36,255 nt of DNA, from contig JAGUYG010000034.1 of NCBI GenBank assembly GCA_020061465.1, forward strand, positions 1 to 36,255, written 5' to 3'. Under the pieces are notes generated by a model. It was given only the letters and a program-made list of their open reading frames with translations. It ran no database searches and was not told the DNA's origin. Positions 17,491-26,684 of this stretch are shown piece after piece. The DNA comes from Ignavibacteriales bacterium. Its GTDB lineage: Bacteria; Bacteroidota; Ignavibacteria; Ignavibacteriales; Ignavibacteriaceae. Each line of letters begins with the position of its first letter. Within the stretch, counting starts at the first letter, position 1. Made by a program: the position numbers and the translations under genes.

Positions 17491-18756
17491 TTATTTATAA
17501 ACAAACGACAACGCAACAATCCATTCGGATATTTTCGGTGAATGAATTACGTTAAATATGAAGACATTGCTAACTGTTACTCCGGTTTGAAATGACCAAA
17601 ATGTAGATTTGACATCACTAAAAGACCGAAGAGCCGGACTATATTCCGGCAGAATTTCTTCATTATAGAATAATCCTAGAACAGGATTTGTAATAACAGA
17701 AAAACTAATCTCACTAAAAATTTTATATAACTGAATTGCTCTAAATCCTACATGGTTTAGCTTTCCCGGTATCATCTCAATTCCTTGATCAAGATAAACA
17801 TAAAACATAGTTATATCGGAGTTTCTGTAATCGTCGGTTATGCTCATCAACTGAGTCTGTCTCAGTTTGCTGTTTTCCCGCAGAGCTGCGCTGCTTATAA
17901 ATATTCCTTGACTCATACCGATTGCAGCCGGTTTAACAAAAAGATTGTTTCCCCCCCAAAAAATTCCACCTAATTGAAAATCGTAATTTTCTTTGTGTTT
18001 CCAGATGAAGAAAGCACTCGGTAATCCATCGGGACGGAATGGGGCATAGCGTCCAACAGCAAGCGTTCGGACATTTTCTTTATGTTCGGTGCTCTTAATA
18101 TATCCTCCAAGGAAAAAAGTATTGTAAGGACCCTCAATTATTCCGGCTAAACCAAAACGATTATTAATTCTTTCGTCAATTCTTCCTCTGCCTGCGAGCG
18201 CAACAAGTGAGAATGCACTTATGGAAAATTTTCCAACCGCATAATAGGAATTAAGAACAGTCTTTTTAAATAAAGATGAACCGCTCGGAATAAATCCGTC
18301 AAAGTATTCATAACCAACTCTAAACCATAAATTAGGTTGCGGTCTAAGTGTGATTCTTGAGAACACAGATTTCTCATGCAGTGAAGTATCTTTTATTACA
18401 TCGTATGTTCCGCCTATGTCAAGCTGATATCTATCGTCATCATTGATAGGAAATAGCACCGCTCCGCCGGTTGCCTCTTTTACACGCAGCTCGTTTCTAT
18501 TATTAAGACCATTGTTGGCAATCTTAAAAAACAATGTCTTGTTTCGCTGGTCTTTTCTGTAAAAATTAAATAACGAAATGTTTTCCGAATCTTCTTTTAG
18601 ATAAGACAATTGAAATTCCCAAACAGCAGGACGCGGAGGACCGAAAACAGAGTAGCGTATATCTTCATTCAATTTTTTTGGAGTGTGTTCATCCTGTGAA
18701 AAAATAAATGTTGAAAGAGATATAAATAGGAGTGGTAGTATATAAAAAGTTTTCAT
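17491..18756 (-). CDS. Putative outer-membrane beta-barrel protein, unknown function
   Basis: I do not recognise a named family. A signal peptide of about 20 residues ends STFIFS, with mature QDEHTPKK. The rest alternates polar and hydrophobic residues in short strands with many aromatic girdle-like positions and Gly/Asp turns, for example YQLDIGGTYDV, WFRVGYEYFDGF, FFLGGYIKST and WIVALSFVYK at the very end. A closing strand with terminal aromatic and Lys is typical of outer-membrane barrels. The FGPPRPAVWEFQLSYL segment near residue 40 may be an N-terminal plug or linker. It converges on nosY with a 188-base gap. There is no ribosome binding site near the ATG. A link to N2O reduction is possible only by proximity. 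Confidence 0.7.
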   Translation of the reverse strand: MKTFYILPLLFISLSTFIFSQDEHTPKKLNEDIRYSVFGPPRPAVWEFQLSYLKEDSENISLFNFYRKDQRNKTLFFKIANNGLNNRNELRVKEATGGAVLFPINDDDRYQLDIGGTYDVIKDTSLHEKSVFSRITLRPQPNLWFRVGYEYFDGFIPSGSSLFKKTVLNSYYAVGKFSISAFSLVALAGRGRIDERINNRFGLAGIIEGPYNTFFLGGYIKSTEHKENVRTLAVGRYAPFRPDGLPSAFFIWKHKENYDFQLGGIFWGGNNLFVKPAAIGMSQGIFISSAALRENSKLRQTQLMSITDDYRNSDITMFYVYLDQGIEMIPGKLNHVGFRAIQLYKIFSEISFSVITNPVLGLFYNEEILPEYSPALRSFSDVKSTFWSFQTGVTVSNVFIFNVIHSPKISEWIVALSFVYK

Positions 18757-19043
18757 ATCAAAAAGTTTTCAAGCGGTAAAATCCGTTTTGTATTTTCGAT
18801 TTATTCTTTAGGCTGACCAAATTGTAGAAGGTGACTAATAAATTCTTTGTAAAACTTCGTGAATTTGAGTCTTATGCCGAAGGCATCCCTTTGGGAGTGG
18901 CTACTGATTCTATTTCGTTTGAAAAATCCAAAGTTTGAAATGCCACAAAGACACCAATCCACAAAGGAACACAAATAGAATATTCTTCAAGTCACCCTCT
19001 AAAAAAGAACTTGCAAAAAATCAATCACTAACAAACAAATTGA
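18757..19043. repeat. Intergenic region with REP-like hairpins and CCACAAAG repeats
   Basis: At 18874-18896 two small hairpins sit back to back: ATGCC-GAA-GGCAT then TCCC-TTT-GGGA, sharing one base. At 18942-18975 two imperfect direct units begin CCACAAAG (CCACAAAGACACCAAT and CCACAAAGGAACACAAAT). Both motifs resemble short palindromic or direct repeats I know from intergenic regions of related genomes. No gene is visible here. Confidence 0.6.
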
Positions 19044-20066
19044 TTATTCTTTAGGACCAATATTCAATGAAGAGATATCCATCAAGTAAGGCTTTATCTT
19101 CATCTTCTCTTCGGGTGAAGCGCCGCGGTTCGATGCGAACTGCAGCAGTTTTCCATCCGGTGAAATCGATGGCAGTCCGTCAAATCCTTCGTAATAAGTC
19201 AAGCGGGTTTGTTTACCTGTTTTCAGACTCATCAAATAAATTTCATAATTGCGCGGCTGTAAAAATTTCACGAATACGAAATGTTCTTTATCAGGTGAAG
19301 GATATGGTGCCCAATTTGTCCCGTCATCATGCGTAATCCGCTTTACTTCCGAACCGTCTTTTTTCATGGTGTAAATTGACATTGGCATAGGACGTGTACC
19401 TTGTACCTTTCTTTCCCATGCTCTATAAATGATGGTTTCATTATCAATAAAGAACGCACCGCCTTCCTGCCAATCTTCCGTAAATGTTATTTGGTGTTCA
19501 TCGCTCCCGTCAGGACGCATAAGCCATAAATCCATTTTACCTTCAGTTTGCCTACCGAATAAAATCCATTCACCGTCCGGTGATACAGAGACCTCTGCAT
19601 CATAATATTCGTTGTTCGTTAACCGCTTAACATTGCTTCCGTCTAAGTCGCATATATAAAGTTCTGCACCTTGCGGATAATCATTAGCGTTTGACCAATC
19701 GCCTTTCGGTAAATCGGGATGATCTTTTGTTGAAGTGTATACCAATCTTTTTCCGTCGGGGAAATAATATGAACATGCATCTTCTCCTTTATCATTAATT
19801 CTCAAGATGTCCGTTCCATCAATCTTAAAAGTGTAAACTTGATGAGTTGGGTCATCTTCGAATTTCGCATTGCCTATCAGACTTTCACCATCGGGCGAAA
19901 AATAGAACTCGGCACCTTCATCAATGTTTGGTATTGCCCAAACTTCAAATTCTTCTTGTTCTTGCTTTTGTACCTGGTTCTGTTTGGAAAACCAGCCGAA
20001 TGTTATAAATACTACCGCTGCGAGTAATAACATAAAGAGTGCTTCTAAGGTAATTTTATTCTTCAA
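19044..20066 (-). CDS. Signal-anchored WD40-like (PD40/TolB-type) beta-propeller protein
   Basis: An N-terminal hydrophobic segment (about residues 10-27) acts as a signal or anchor and is followed by a Gln/Glu-rich linker. The body is built of PD40 repeats, each with an [FYV]SPDG-type turn: FSPDGESLI, YFPDGKRLV, VSPDGEWILFG, PSPDKEHFVFV and ISPDGKLLQFASN. Such propellers bind peptides or proteins in the periplasm and are often fused to or encoded beside peptidases. It is the last gene of a run M16 peptidase, M1/M28 peptidase, propeller, 44 bases after the second. The start is a TTG at 20066, supported by AAAGGAG six bases upstream. The specific role is unknown; partner or substrate-presenter of the neighbouring peptidases is an inference. 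Confidence 0.82.
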   Translation of the reverse strand: MKNKITLEALFMLLLAAVVFITFGWFSKQNQVQKQEQEEFEVWAIPNIDEGAEFYFSPDGESLIGNAKFEDDPTHQVYTFKIDGTDILRINDKGEDACSYYFPDGKRLVYTSTKDHPDLPKGDWSNANDYPQGAELYICDLDGSNVKRLTNNEYYDAEVSVSPDGEWILFGRQTEGKMDLWLMRPDGSDEHQITFTEDWQEGGAFFIDNETIIYRAWERKVQGTRPMPMSIYTMKKDGSEVKRITHDDGTNWAPYPSPDKEHFVFVKFLQPRNYEIYLMSLKTGKQTRLTYYEGFDGLPSISPDGKLLQFASNRGASPEEKMKIKPYLMDISSLNIGPKE

Positions 20067-20110
20067 ACTTCTCTCCTTTCGATTATTTGTGAATAAATTG
20101 AAATCAAGTT

Positions 20111-23100
20111 TTACCTTTCTATTAATTCGATTGAAGTTTTATTTTCTTTTCCATCCCGCAAATAAATTAATTCAACAACATCGCCGGGCTTGAAATTTTT
20201 CAAGGCTTCTGAGTAATCGCTTAGTTTAGTTACCTTGAACTCACCTAATTTGATTATCACATCTCCTTTTTGCAATCCAGCTTTTGCAGCGGGAGAATCT
20301 TCTGATAAATCCGCTAAACGAACACCTTCACCGGAAAAAGTAAAATCGGGCATGCTACCGGTAGTAACTCTTCGTTCACCTGTTGTTTGAGGTTTTTTCT
20401 CTTCAGAAGCTGTTTGTCCTTGAAAAGTTAAAGGCTCTTCTCTATCGGCTAAATAGAGAAGGGCTTCGCGGGCAAACGTGGCAACTTTAACTAAACCTGC
20501 TGCGTCAATTTTATCAGCCGTGTCAGTCGGTTTATGGTAATCTTCGTGCGGCGTTGTGAAGAATTGAACAGCAGGAACTCCAACATCAATAAAGCTCTTT
20601 TGATCGCTTGCGTCAAGGTCTTGAGTTACCATTTCGGCTTCCACTCCGGTAACATAACCGGCGCCCATAAAAATAAATCTCCATTCTCTGGCGCTCGAAC
20701 TATTCAACACCAACAGTTTCTTCTCACCCAACCGTCCTACCGTATCGAAGTTGAGTACGCCGATTGCTTTTTTGGCGGGGAAGTGTTTCATATTATTTAC
20801 GTAATACTTCGAACCCTTTAATCCGCTTTCTTCAGAAGTAAAGGCTGTAAAAACAACTGTGCGTTGTGGTTTAAATGATTTGCCTAATAGTTGAGCCAAC
20901 TCAAGCATTACAGAAACACCGCTTGCATTGTCATCGGCACCGTAGTGTATTTTCCCTATATTTTGTTTGCTTGCACCGGGCCATCCTAAACCGATATGAT
21001 CATAATGCGCGCAAACTATAACCGATTCATCTTTCAAATCAGGATTTGAACCGGGAATAATTCCGATAATATTTTTAACAGGTGCTTTATTACCTTCAGC
21101 GTCAATCACTTCATCCCAGATTTGAAAATAACTACCGTCATCAGCACCGGGAAGTAAACCGGCTGACTTGAATTGCTCTACAATAAAGTCAGCAGCTTTG
21201 TCTATTCCAATAGAACCGGGAGCGCGTCCGGCTAATTCTTCGCTTGCTAAATATTCAACGGTCTTCATCATTCTTTCGGCAGAAAAAACCGGTGCAAGTT
21301 TTGCTAACGCTTCTCTTCGTGGTGAAGAAGTAACTGCTTCGGGCTTAACCGATTCGTTAAGCCAATTTGTTGAAGCACTCAGAGGTGAATTGACCGCTTC
21401 CCATTCACCCTTAGCAATATTTGCCGGTTCTTCTCCCTCAAAAACCAGGTAGCTGTATTTTCCGTAGTGAGGAAGTTTCCGTGCTAATCCTTGAGCCGCA
21501 TTCTTATTATCGGTTGATAAAAAAACTAAAACGGCATCCGGATTTTCAGAATGACGAACCGAAATTACAAAGCTGTTCTTCTCTGCTTCAAAAGATGTTT
21601 TGCCGAAACGAATCGATTCATCCGTTAAATCAGCATCGTAATCTTTTAGTGATTCTTTTACTAAAGATGCAAATTTATTTTCACGTCCAAATATCCAAAT
21701 GCTAACATCAGCGGGAAGTTCTTTTATCTCGCTATCCGATTTCACCTCAATTTTTTTTGTCGGATCGTTTGCCCATGTGGCTGCAAGTTCTTTATAATAT
21801 TCCAGGCGATTAGTTTCTGCCTTTGATGGTAAAAGAATTAATATTTTTTCAGAGCCGAAAATTTTTGAGAGGGAAGGGGGAATCTCATTATAATGAAGCT
21901 TTCGAAAAACATTGAATTTGGGATCAACTTGAATCATGAGCGGATGATCGGCTAATTCAAATTCAAAGCTTTGTTCTCTTTCAGCCATTTCGACTTTTTT
22001 TATTTCAACTTTATCCTCGAATGAAACAGCGATTGGAACATCCAAAACGAAGACATCATAATCCTGAATTTGAGTTAAAGTAAAACTGAGGGAATATTTA
22101 TCTTTGACTTTTTTTAATGCAGCGTCATTCATTTTTAATTCAGGAGCGCCTTTACGATTTACCCATTGATCAAAAAACAATTTTAGATCTTTACCTTTAA
22201 CAGATTCAAACGCAAGGCGAATATCATCGAATGATGCTGCTTTGAATTTATTATCGCGATAAAATTTTTGAAATCCCTTTACGAATTGTTCATCGCCAAC
22301 TTTTTCGCGAAGCATATTCATTACCATCATGGTTTTACCGTAACCAATAGCTTCTGAAGGAGCATTGTAACGCGAGATAAATTTGCTTAAAGGAAAATCG
22401 TTTGAAGGAATGACATAATCTGTGAATTTTTGAAGAGTTGTTCGTCGATATTCATCACCTTGACCGCGTTGTTCAGCTATTAAATGATCTGCCATATAAG
22501 AAGTTAATCCTTCGCACCAGTTGCCGGTTTTAAAATCCACATACACACTGTTGCCCCAATAATTATGCAATAGTTCATGCGGGTAAGACGAGTGAAGAAT
22601 AAAGGGAAACCGGATAATTTGTTCGCCTAATAGCGTAAAGGAGGGCATTCCGTAGCCGGTTTCCCAAAAATTTTCAACCAAAGCAAATTTAGTGAAAGGA
22701 TATGGTCCAACAAGCTTTCGATACATTTCTAAATATTGAGCCGTGGTCTCTAAATATTTGTTCGCAAGTGTTTCGTCCGGTGTTCTTAAAAAAGCCAAAA
22801 CATCCGTTGCGCCGGAAGTTGTGTGGTATTCATTGAACTGAGCAGCTATTAAATAAATTTCTTCCATCGGCTCGGGAGAAATCCATGTAATTATTTGCTC
22901 GCCGTCTTTAGATTCATTTAAGGTTCGTTTTCCCTGGCTAACTACACTCCATGAATCGGGTACGATTGCAGTCAATTCGAAACTTATATGTTCATCTTTT
23001 TCTGATGATTGGTTTGTAAATCCTGGAATCCATTGTGTGGAGCCTGCTAAATAAACTCCTCTCTCATCGATTATTCCCGGAGTAACGCTGAAACCGCGTG

Positions 23101-23515
23101 CGTATTCTTCTCCCATTTGCTTAATTGGGTAATGAATCTTTCCATTGAATTTTAAAGTAACTGTTATATCATTATCAATTATATCATCGAATGAGAGAGA
23201 ATATTTATTTTGAGCTATTTGAGAAATAAGCGCAAAGTCTTCTCTGTCCATCCCTACATTTTCTGCCTTTACATTACTCTCAACTAATTTAAGCGTAACG
23301 CCCGGAGACCCGGCTGATACATTTAAATTGCTGTTTAGAAGAAAATGTAAAACAGATTGTGAGTACTTCGATGGAATGGTGATTTCATCTATCGCATCAA
23401 GATAATGGTTCGAGGGGTCTATCCGAACAGTTATCTTATGATGTATTAATGAATTTGCATAAAGCACCGAAGTGGAAATGATAAGTACAAGTATAAATAT
23501 GGTTTTCTTGAACAT
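20111..23515 (-). CDS. Secreted M1-like / M28 double metallopeptidase with C-terminal PDZ domain
   Basis: A signal peptide (residues 1-20, ending VLYA) leads to an M1-like aminopeptidase region up to about 460, with the zinc motif HELLH (313-317) and a downstream Glu335 in NWCEGLTSY. The gap between the last His and Glu is 17 residues, one fewer than the classical x18. GYGMPS (288-293) stands where M1 enzymes have GxMEN. Residues 555-720 form an alpha/beta region I cannot name. Residues 745-1025 are an M28 aminopeptidase with AHYDHIG (836-842), GADDNASG (859-866), TSEESG (893-898), DTVGRLG (924-930) and a late His in TPHEDYHKPTD, so its two-zinc site looks complete. Residues 1063-1134 are a PDZ domain (GVRLADLSEDSPAAKAGLQKGD region). 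AAAGGAG precedes the ATG. Expected role: periplasmic or extracellular peptide breakdown. Confidence 0.93.
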   Translation of the reverse strand: MFKKTIFILVLIISTSVLYANSLIHHKITVRIDPSNHYLDAIDEITIPSKYSQSVLHFLLNSNLNVSAGSPGVTLKLVESNVKAENVGMDREDFALISQIAQNKYSLSFDDIIDNDITVTLKFNGKIHYPIKQMGEEYARGFSVTPGIIDERGVYLAGSTQWIPGFTNQSSEKDEHISFELTAIVPDSWSVVSQGKRTLNESKDGEQIITWISPEPMEEIYLIAAQFNEYHTTSGATDVLAFLRTPDETLANKYLETTAQYLEMYRKLVGPYPFTKFALVENFWETGYGMPSFTLLGEQIIRFPFILHSSYPHELLHNYWGNSVYVDFKTGNWCEGLTSYMADHLIAEQRGQGDEYRRTTLQKFTDYVIPSNDFPLSKFISRYNAPSEAIGYGKTMMVMNMLREKVGDEQFVKGFQKFYRDNKFKAASFDDIRLAFESVKGKDLKLFFDQWVNRKGAPELKMNDAALKKVKDKYSLSFTLTQIQDYDVFVLDVPIAVSFEDKVEIKKVEMAEREQSFEFELADHPLMIQVDPKFNVFRKLHYNEIPPSLSKIFGSEKILILLPSKAETNRLEYYKELAATWANDPTKKIEVKSDSEIKELPADVSIWIFGRENKFASLVKESLKDYDADLTDESIRFGKTSFEAEKNSFVISVRHSENPDAVLVFLSTDNKNAAQGLARKLPHYGKYSYLVFEGEEPANIAKGEWEAVNSPLSASTNWLNESVKPEAVTSSPRREALAKLAPVFSAERMMKTVEYLASEELAGRAPGSIGIDKAADFIVEQFKSAGLLPGADDGSYFQIWDEVIDAEGNKAPVKNIIGIIPGSNPDLKDESVIVCAHYDHIGLGWPGASKQNIGKIHYGADDNASGVSVMLELAQLLGKSFKPQRTVVFTAFTSEESGLKGSKYYVNNMKHFPAKKAIGVLNFDTVGRLGEKKLLVLNSSSAREWRFIFMGAGYVTGVEAEMVTQDLDASDQKSFIDVGVPAVQFFTTPHEDYHKPTDTADKIDAAGLVKVATFAREALLYLADREEPLTFQGQTASEEKKPQTTGERRVTTGSMPDFTFSGEGVRLADLSEDSPAAKAGLQKGDVIIKLGEFKVTKLSDYSEALKNFKPGDVVELIYLRDGKENKTSIELIER

Positions 23516-23609
23516 TTAATTCTCCTTTAAAAACATCATCATTTAATATTAAGTGTTATTCATTATTGATTGTGCATGCCGACTATTTAAAGTATTCGCC
23601 ATTCAGCTT

Positions 23610-26228
23610 TTACCGCACAATTACCAACACCGGATTTTTTATATTCAAGTATTTTTTAGCAGCATCTTTTACATCCGACAACTTTACGTTCTTTAATTTT
23701 TCATGAAAGTTTTTGTCGTAATTGAAATCACCATGAAAGTATAAAGAGCTGCCTAAATAAAAAGCCTGGTTAATGCTTGAAAGCCGCCTAAACATCATTC
23801 TGCCAAGATACATATTGATTGATTTTTCCAATTCGTCTTCGGTTAATTCGTTAATTAATTTCTTTCCGAAGAAGCCGGGATATTGTGAAACGAGCGTGTC
23901 AACATTTTGGGGACGCGTCCCTTGGTTTATATAGAACAACGCTTTGTCGTCAATTATTTCGATGCCTGCGCTCATGTGATAAGCCATTCCTTGCTTTTCG
24001 CGAATATCAAATACAATATTGTCGGAAAGAATTAATGAAAGAGCCTGCAGCGGCGGTGCATCAGCCGGATCAATCTGAGCTGTGAATCCCCAGAACAAAT
24101 AGGAACGCTCGCCTTTACCGTCTTTTTCAATCTCAGCAGCGTTCTCCTGAAGTAATAATGATTTTCTATAAACAGGAAGTTTTTCTGTTGTCGAAGTACT
24201 TCGGAATTGACTAAATAACGCCTTAACAGAATCGCATGAAGCAGGTGACACAAGAGAAATTATCATATTAGCCGGTTGAAAATATTCCTTAGCGAAAGCT
24301 TTTAGATTGTCATACGATAATGCAGGCTTATCGCCGGTATACGGCTCAGGTTCATAAATGAGTGGTTTGTATGTATCGTCGAATAATTTTTTGGCTTTAT
24401 CACCGCCCATCTGCATCATTTCAATTCCTTTAAATTTTTCTACAGCTTTATTGAATTCATCTTCGGTCGGAATAAAATCTTTAAATTGTGAATTCAAAAA
24501 ATTAATTGCACCATCTAATTCATCTGCCAAGCCTTCTGCTCTGATGTATCCGAAATCGGGATGTAAATAAATATCATCCATCGGGATATACGGATTATCA
24601 TTGAATACAAACGTAAATCCAAATTGACTGCTCTTTTTTTGATTCTCATCCGACTTCATGCGCTGTTCTAAGCAGTCATGTAAAATTTTTGCCGCATCCT
24701 TCCCGTACTTTGATTCATAAGATGCTTTATGTTTTATTAGATAATGGACCGCTAAAAGATTACTCAATTGGTTTTGAACAACAATTAGTGTTTTTCCGGC
24801 TTCTTCCTCATCAAAAAATTTTATCTCGCTTATTGATTCGATATCTTCGGCTTCAGCCTTAACTGAAGGAGATTGAATAATAATTAATTCCGGAGTGCTC
24901 AACTTAACGGCATCTAAGTCTCTTACCGCTGTGTAATATTTACTTCCGGTATATGATTCTAAAACCGATTCTAAACCATTAGTAACGATCTCGTGTGAAT
25001 TATATATTCCGAACATGTGCGGCTTTTCGATATTCTTCAGAAACTCAGTGCGTGCTTTTGTTACTTCCGACTTTATTGCATCCTCCGACAAAGTGAAATT
25101 TATATTCGCCAATTTTTTCGATAACGAATTAATCAATTCACTATAGTCAGCATATTTATTTACCAGCACCACAGCCTCAACAAAATTTTGGAAATGGGAA
25201 GATCGGGTTGATAATCTTAACGATTTGACAACATCTGCAAATTCAGTCTTAAGAGCATTTTGAATTTCATCTTTACTTTTTTCCAGGACGATGTTTAACA
25301 GCTTGAAAAATTCCGAAGACTTTTTTTCGGGAAGGGGATAAAATACCTGCAAAGAAATATCTTTACCGTCATAAAAGCGGTTGTAAAGAAAGCCTGTTTG
25401 TATCATAGAAACATCCGGTTTCTGGAAACCGGTGTACCATTCCGGCTGCACATCACGTCTTACTAATCCCGGTTCAGCTTTCCCATAAACTTCTTTTATC
25501 ATCGAAAGCATGGCAGCGGATTGAAAATTCCCGATTGCTGTTAAAAGCATATTGTTCGGTACATAATTATTTTTATAGAAAGCATGGACGTCATCCCGCC
25601 GCATTGATTGGATAGTTGAATAAGTGCCTAATGTGGGCAAGGAAAGTGCATGACCGTTATATAAAATTGAAGCAGTATTTCGTTCAAATTGTTCTGAAGG
25701 ATTGGCAAGACTTTTTGATATTTCTTCCAACACTATGCCTTTTTCCTTTTCGAATTTATCTTCAGGCAAAGTAGAATTAAAAAGCATATCAACCTGAAGT
25801 TCCATTCCTTCTTTAGTATTCTCCGCAGGCATAACCATCATATAATTTGTGTAGAAATCAGCCGTGCTTGCATTATTATATCCGCCGATACGGTCAACAT
25901 CGTCATACAGTTGTTTTTGAGTTCGGGTTGTAGTGCCGTTAAAAAGCAGATGCTCTAACATGTGGCTCATTCCGCTTGTAGAAAAAGTTTCATAAGCAGA
26001 ACCAATCTTAACAGCCACATTTACTCCTACCATCGGAAGTGCGGGGTTTTCAATTAAGAGTACTTGCATTCCATTATCAAGCTGATGTATTGAAACGCCT
26101 TTTGGAAGAGGCTGCACTGCAGATTTTGAATCATTCTGGAGTATTCCGTTTGAAGCGGATAATACCGATAGACTATTTAGAACAGCTAAAAGTACTACGA
26201 ATATTAATGTTGAAAGTTTTCTTTTCAT
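23610..26228 (-). CDS. Secreted M16 (pitrilysin-type) zinc peptidase
   Basis: A signal peptide (residues 1-25) is followed by two tandem M16 halves in 872 residues. The first half is catalytic: inverted zinc motif HMLEH (89-93, HxxEH) with the distal Glu in VLEEISKS at about 169, the normal 75-residue spacing. The substrate-side RIGGYNNASTADFYTNY (113-129) also fits. The second half, from about residue 500, keeps the fold but no zinc motif, as expected. LFWGFTAQIDPADAPPL and the DIREKQGMAYHMSAG stretch near 760-780 match the C-terminal M16 substrate-binding region. It heads the peptidase run on the minus strand, 94 bases before the M1/M28 gene, with GAGGA eight bases before the ATG. Expected role: degradation of peptides outside the cytoplasm. 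Confidence 0.93.
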   Translation of the reverse strand: MKRKLSTLIFVVLLAVLNSLSVLSASNGILQNDSKSAVQPLPKGVSIHQLDNGMQVLLIENPALPMVGVNVAVKIGSAYETFSTSGMSHMLEHLLFNGTTTRTQKQLYDDVDRIGGYNNASTADFYTNYMMVMPAENTKEGMELQVDMLFNSTLPEDKFEKEKGIVLEEISKSLANPSEQFERNTASILYNGHALSLPTLGTYSTIQSMRRDDVHAFYKNNYVPNNMLLTAIGNFQSAAMLSMIKEVYGKAEPGLVRRDVQPEWYTGFQKPDVSMIQTGFLYNRFYDGKDISLQVFYPLPEKKSSEFFKLLNIVLEKSKDEIQNALKTEFADVVKSLRLSTRSSHFQNFVEAVVLVNKYADYSELINSLSKKLANINFTLSEDAIKSEVTKARTEFLKNIEKPHMFGIYNSHEIVTNGLESVLESYTGSKYYTAVRDLDAVKLSTPELIIIQSPSVKAEAEDIESISEIKFFDEEEAGKTLIVVQNQLSNLLAVHYLIKHKASYESKYGKDAAKILHDCLEQRMKSDENQKKSSQFGFTFVFNDNPYIPMDDIYLHPDFGYIRAEGLADELDGAINFLNSQFKDFIPTEDEFNKAVEKFKGIEMMQMGGDKAKKLFDDTYKPLIYEPEPYTGDKPALSYDNLKAFAKEYFQPANMIISLVSPASCDSVKALFSQFRSTSTTEKLPVYRKSLLLQENAAEIEKDGKGERSYLFWGFTAQIDPADAPPLQALSLILSDNIVFDIREKQGMAYHMSAGIEIIDDKALFYINQGTRPQNVDTLVSQYPGFFGKKLINELTEDELEKSINMYLGRMMFRRLSSINQAFYLGSSLYFHGDFNYDKNFHEKLKNVKLSDVKDAAKKYLNIKNPVLVIVR

Positions 26229-26368
26229 GATTGAAATCCTCTGTTTACTAAATCAATTGCCTTGAACGGACAATCGATTGGTTAAGTTGGAAATAAAAGT
26301 ATTCAGTCTATTCTCCCTTCGAGGAAAGAAGTTAAGTAGAAATAAAAATCTATTTGTAATTTTTTCTG

Positions 26369-26414
26369 TTAATAACTCACCTTACGCAATTGAGTATAAA
26401 AACTCCGAGGCTTT
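26369..26414 (+). repeat. Partial copy of the MITE/REP-like element
   Basis: TTAATAACTCACCTTACGCAA matches the left end of the element at 14441 with one difference, and CTCCGAGGCTTT at 26403-26414 is a decayed form of its inner stem. The right terminal repeat is not recognisable. Confidence 0.65.
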
Positions 26415-26507
26415 GTTAATTAGTATGTTCTTAAACTTGTTCTACAGTTTATAATTAAAATTATTTATGTTGAACCAATCATTGAAACCCCGGATGTTTG
26501 GCTTTCT

Positions 26508-26555
26508 GTGCTACTACATTAAAAAAGTTTGTTTTTTCAGCAAACATTTTTGTTG
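26508..26555 (-). repeat. Dispersed intergenic repeat, copy 2 (inverted)
   Basis: Reverse complement is identical to 36-72 over 37 bases, then similar through TAGCAC. A 22-codon frame starts within it at 26547 and stops at 26479; its first 11 residues equal those of the frame in copy 1. Confidence 0.8.
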
Positions 26556-26587
26556 TTCTATATACGGTACTTTTGAACTCTCTCTAA

Positions 26588-26610
26588 TCTCTCTCTTACA
26601 AAGAGAGAGA
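26588..26610. repeat. Perfect 10-3-10 hairpin (CT-rich)
   Basis: TCTCTCTCTT and AAGAGAGAGA pair perfectly around the loop ACA. It has the same geometry as the hairpin at 26685-26707. Confidence 0.75.
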
Positions 26611-26684
26611 CTTATTGTCACTAATTACTTTACATTTTTTGTTTCTGTCAGAATGTTAAATGTTAAGTTATTTCTGCCAATAAG

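Noticed and set aside
20534-21705. Plus-strand frames opposite the M1/M28 peptidase gene
   Set aside because: They are antisense shadows of a well-supported coding sequence with intact motifs.
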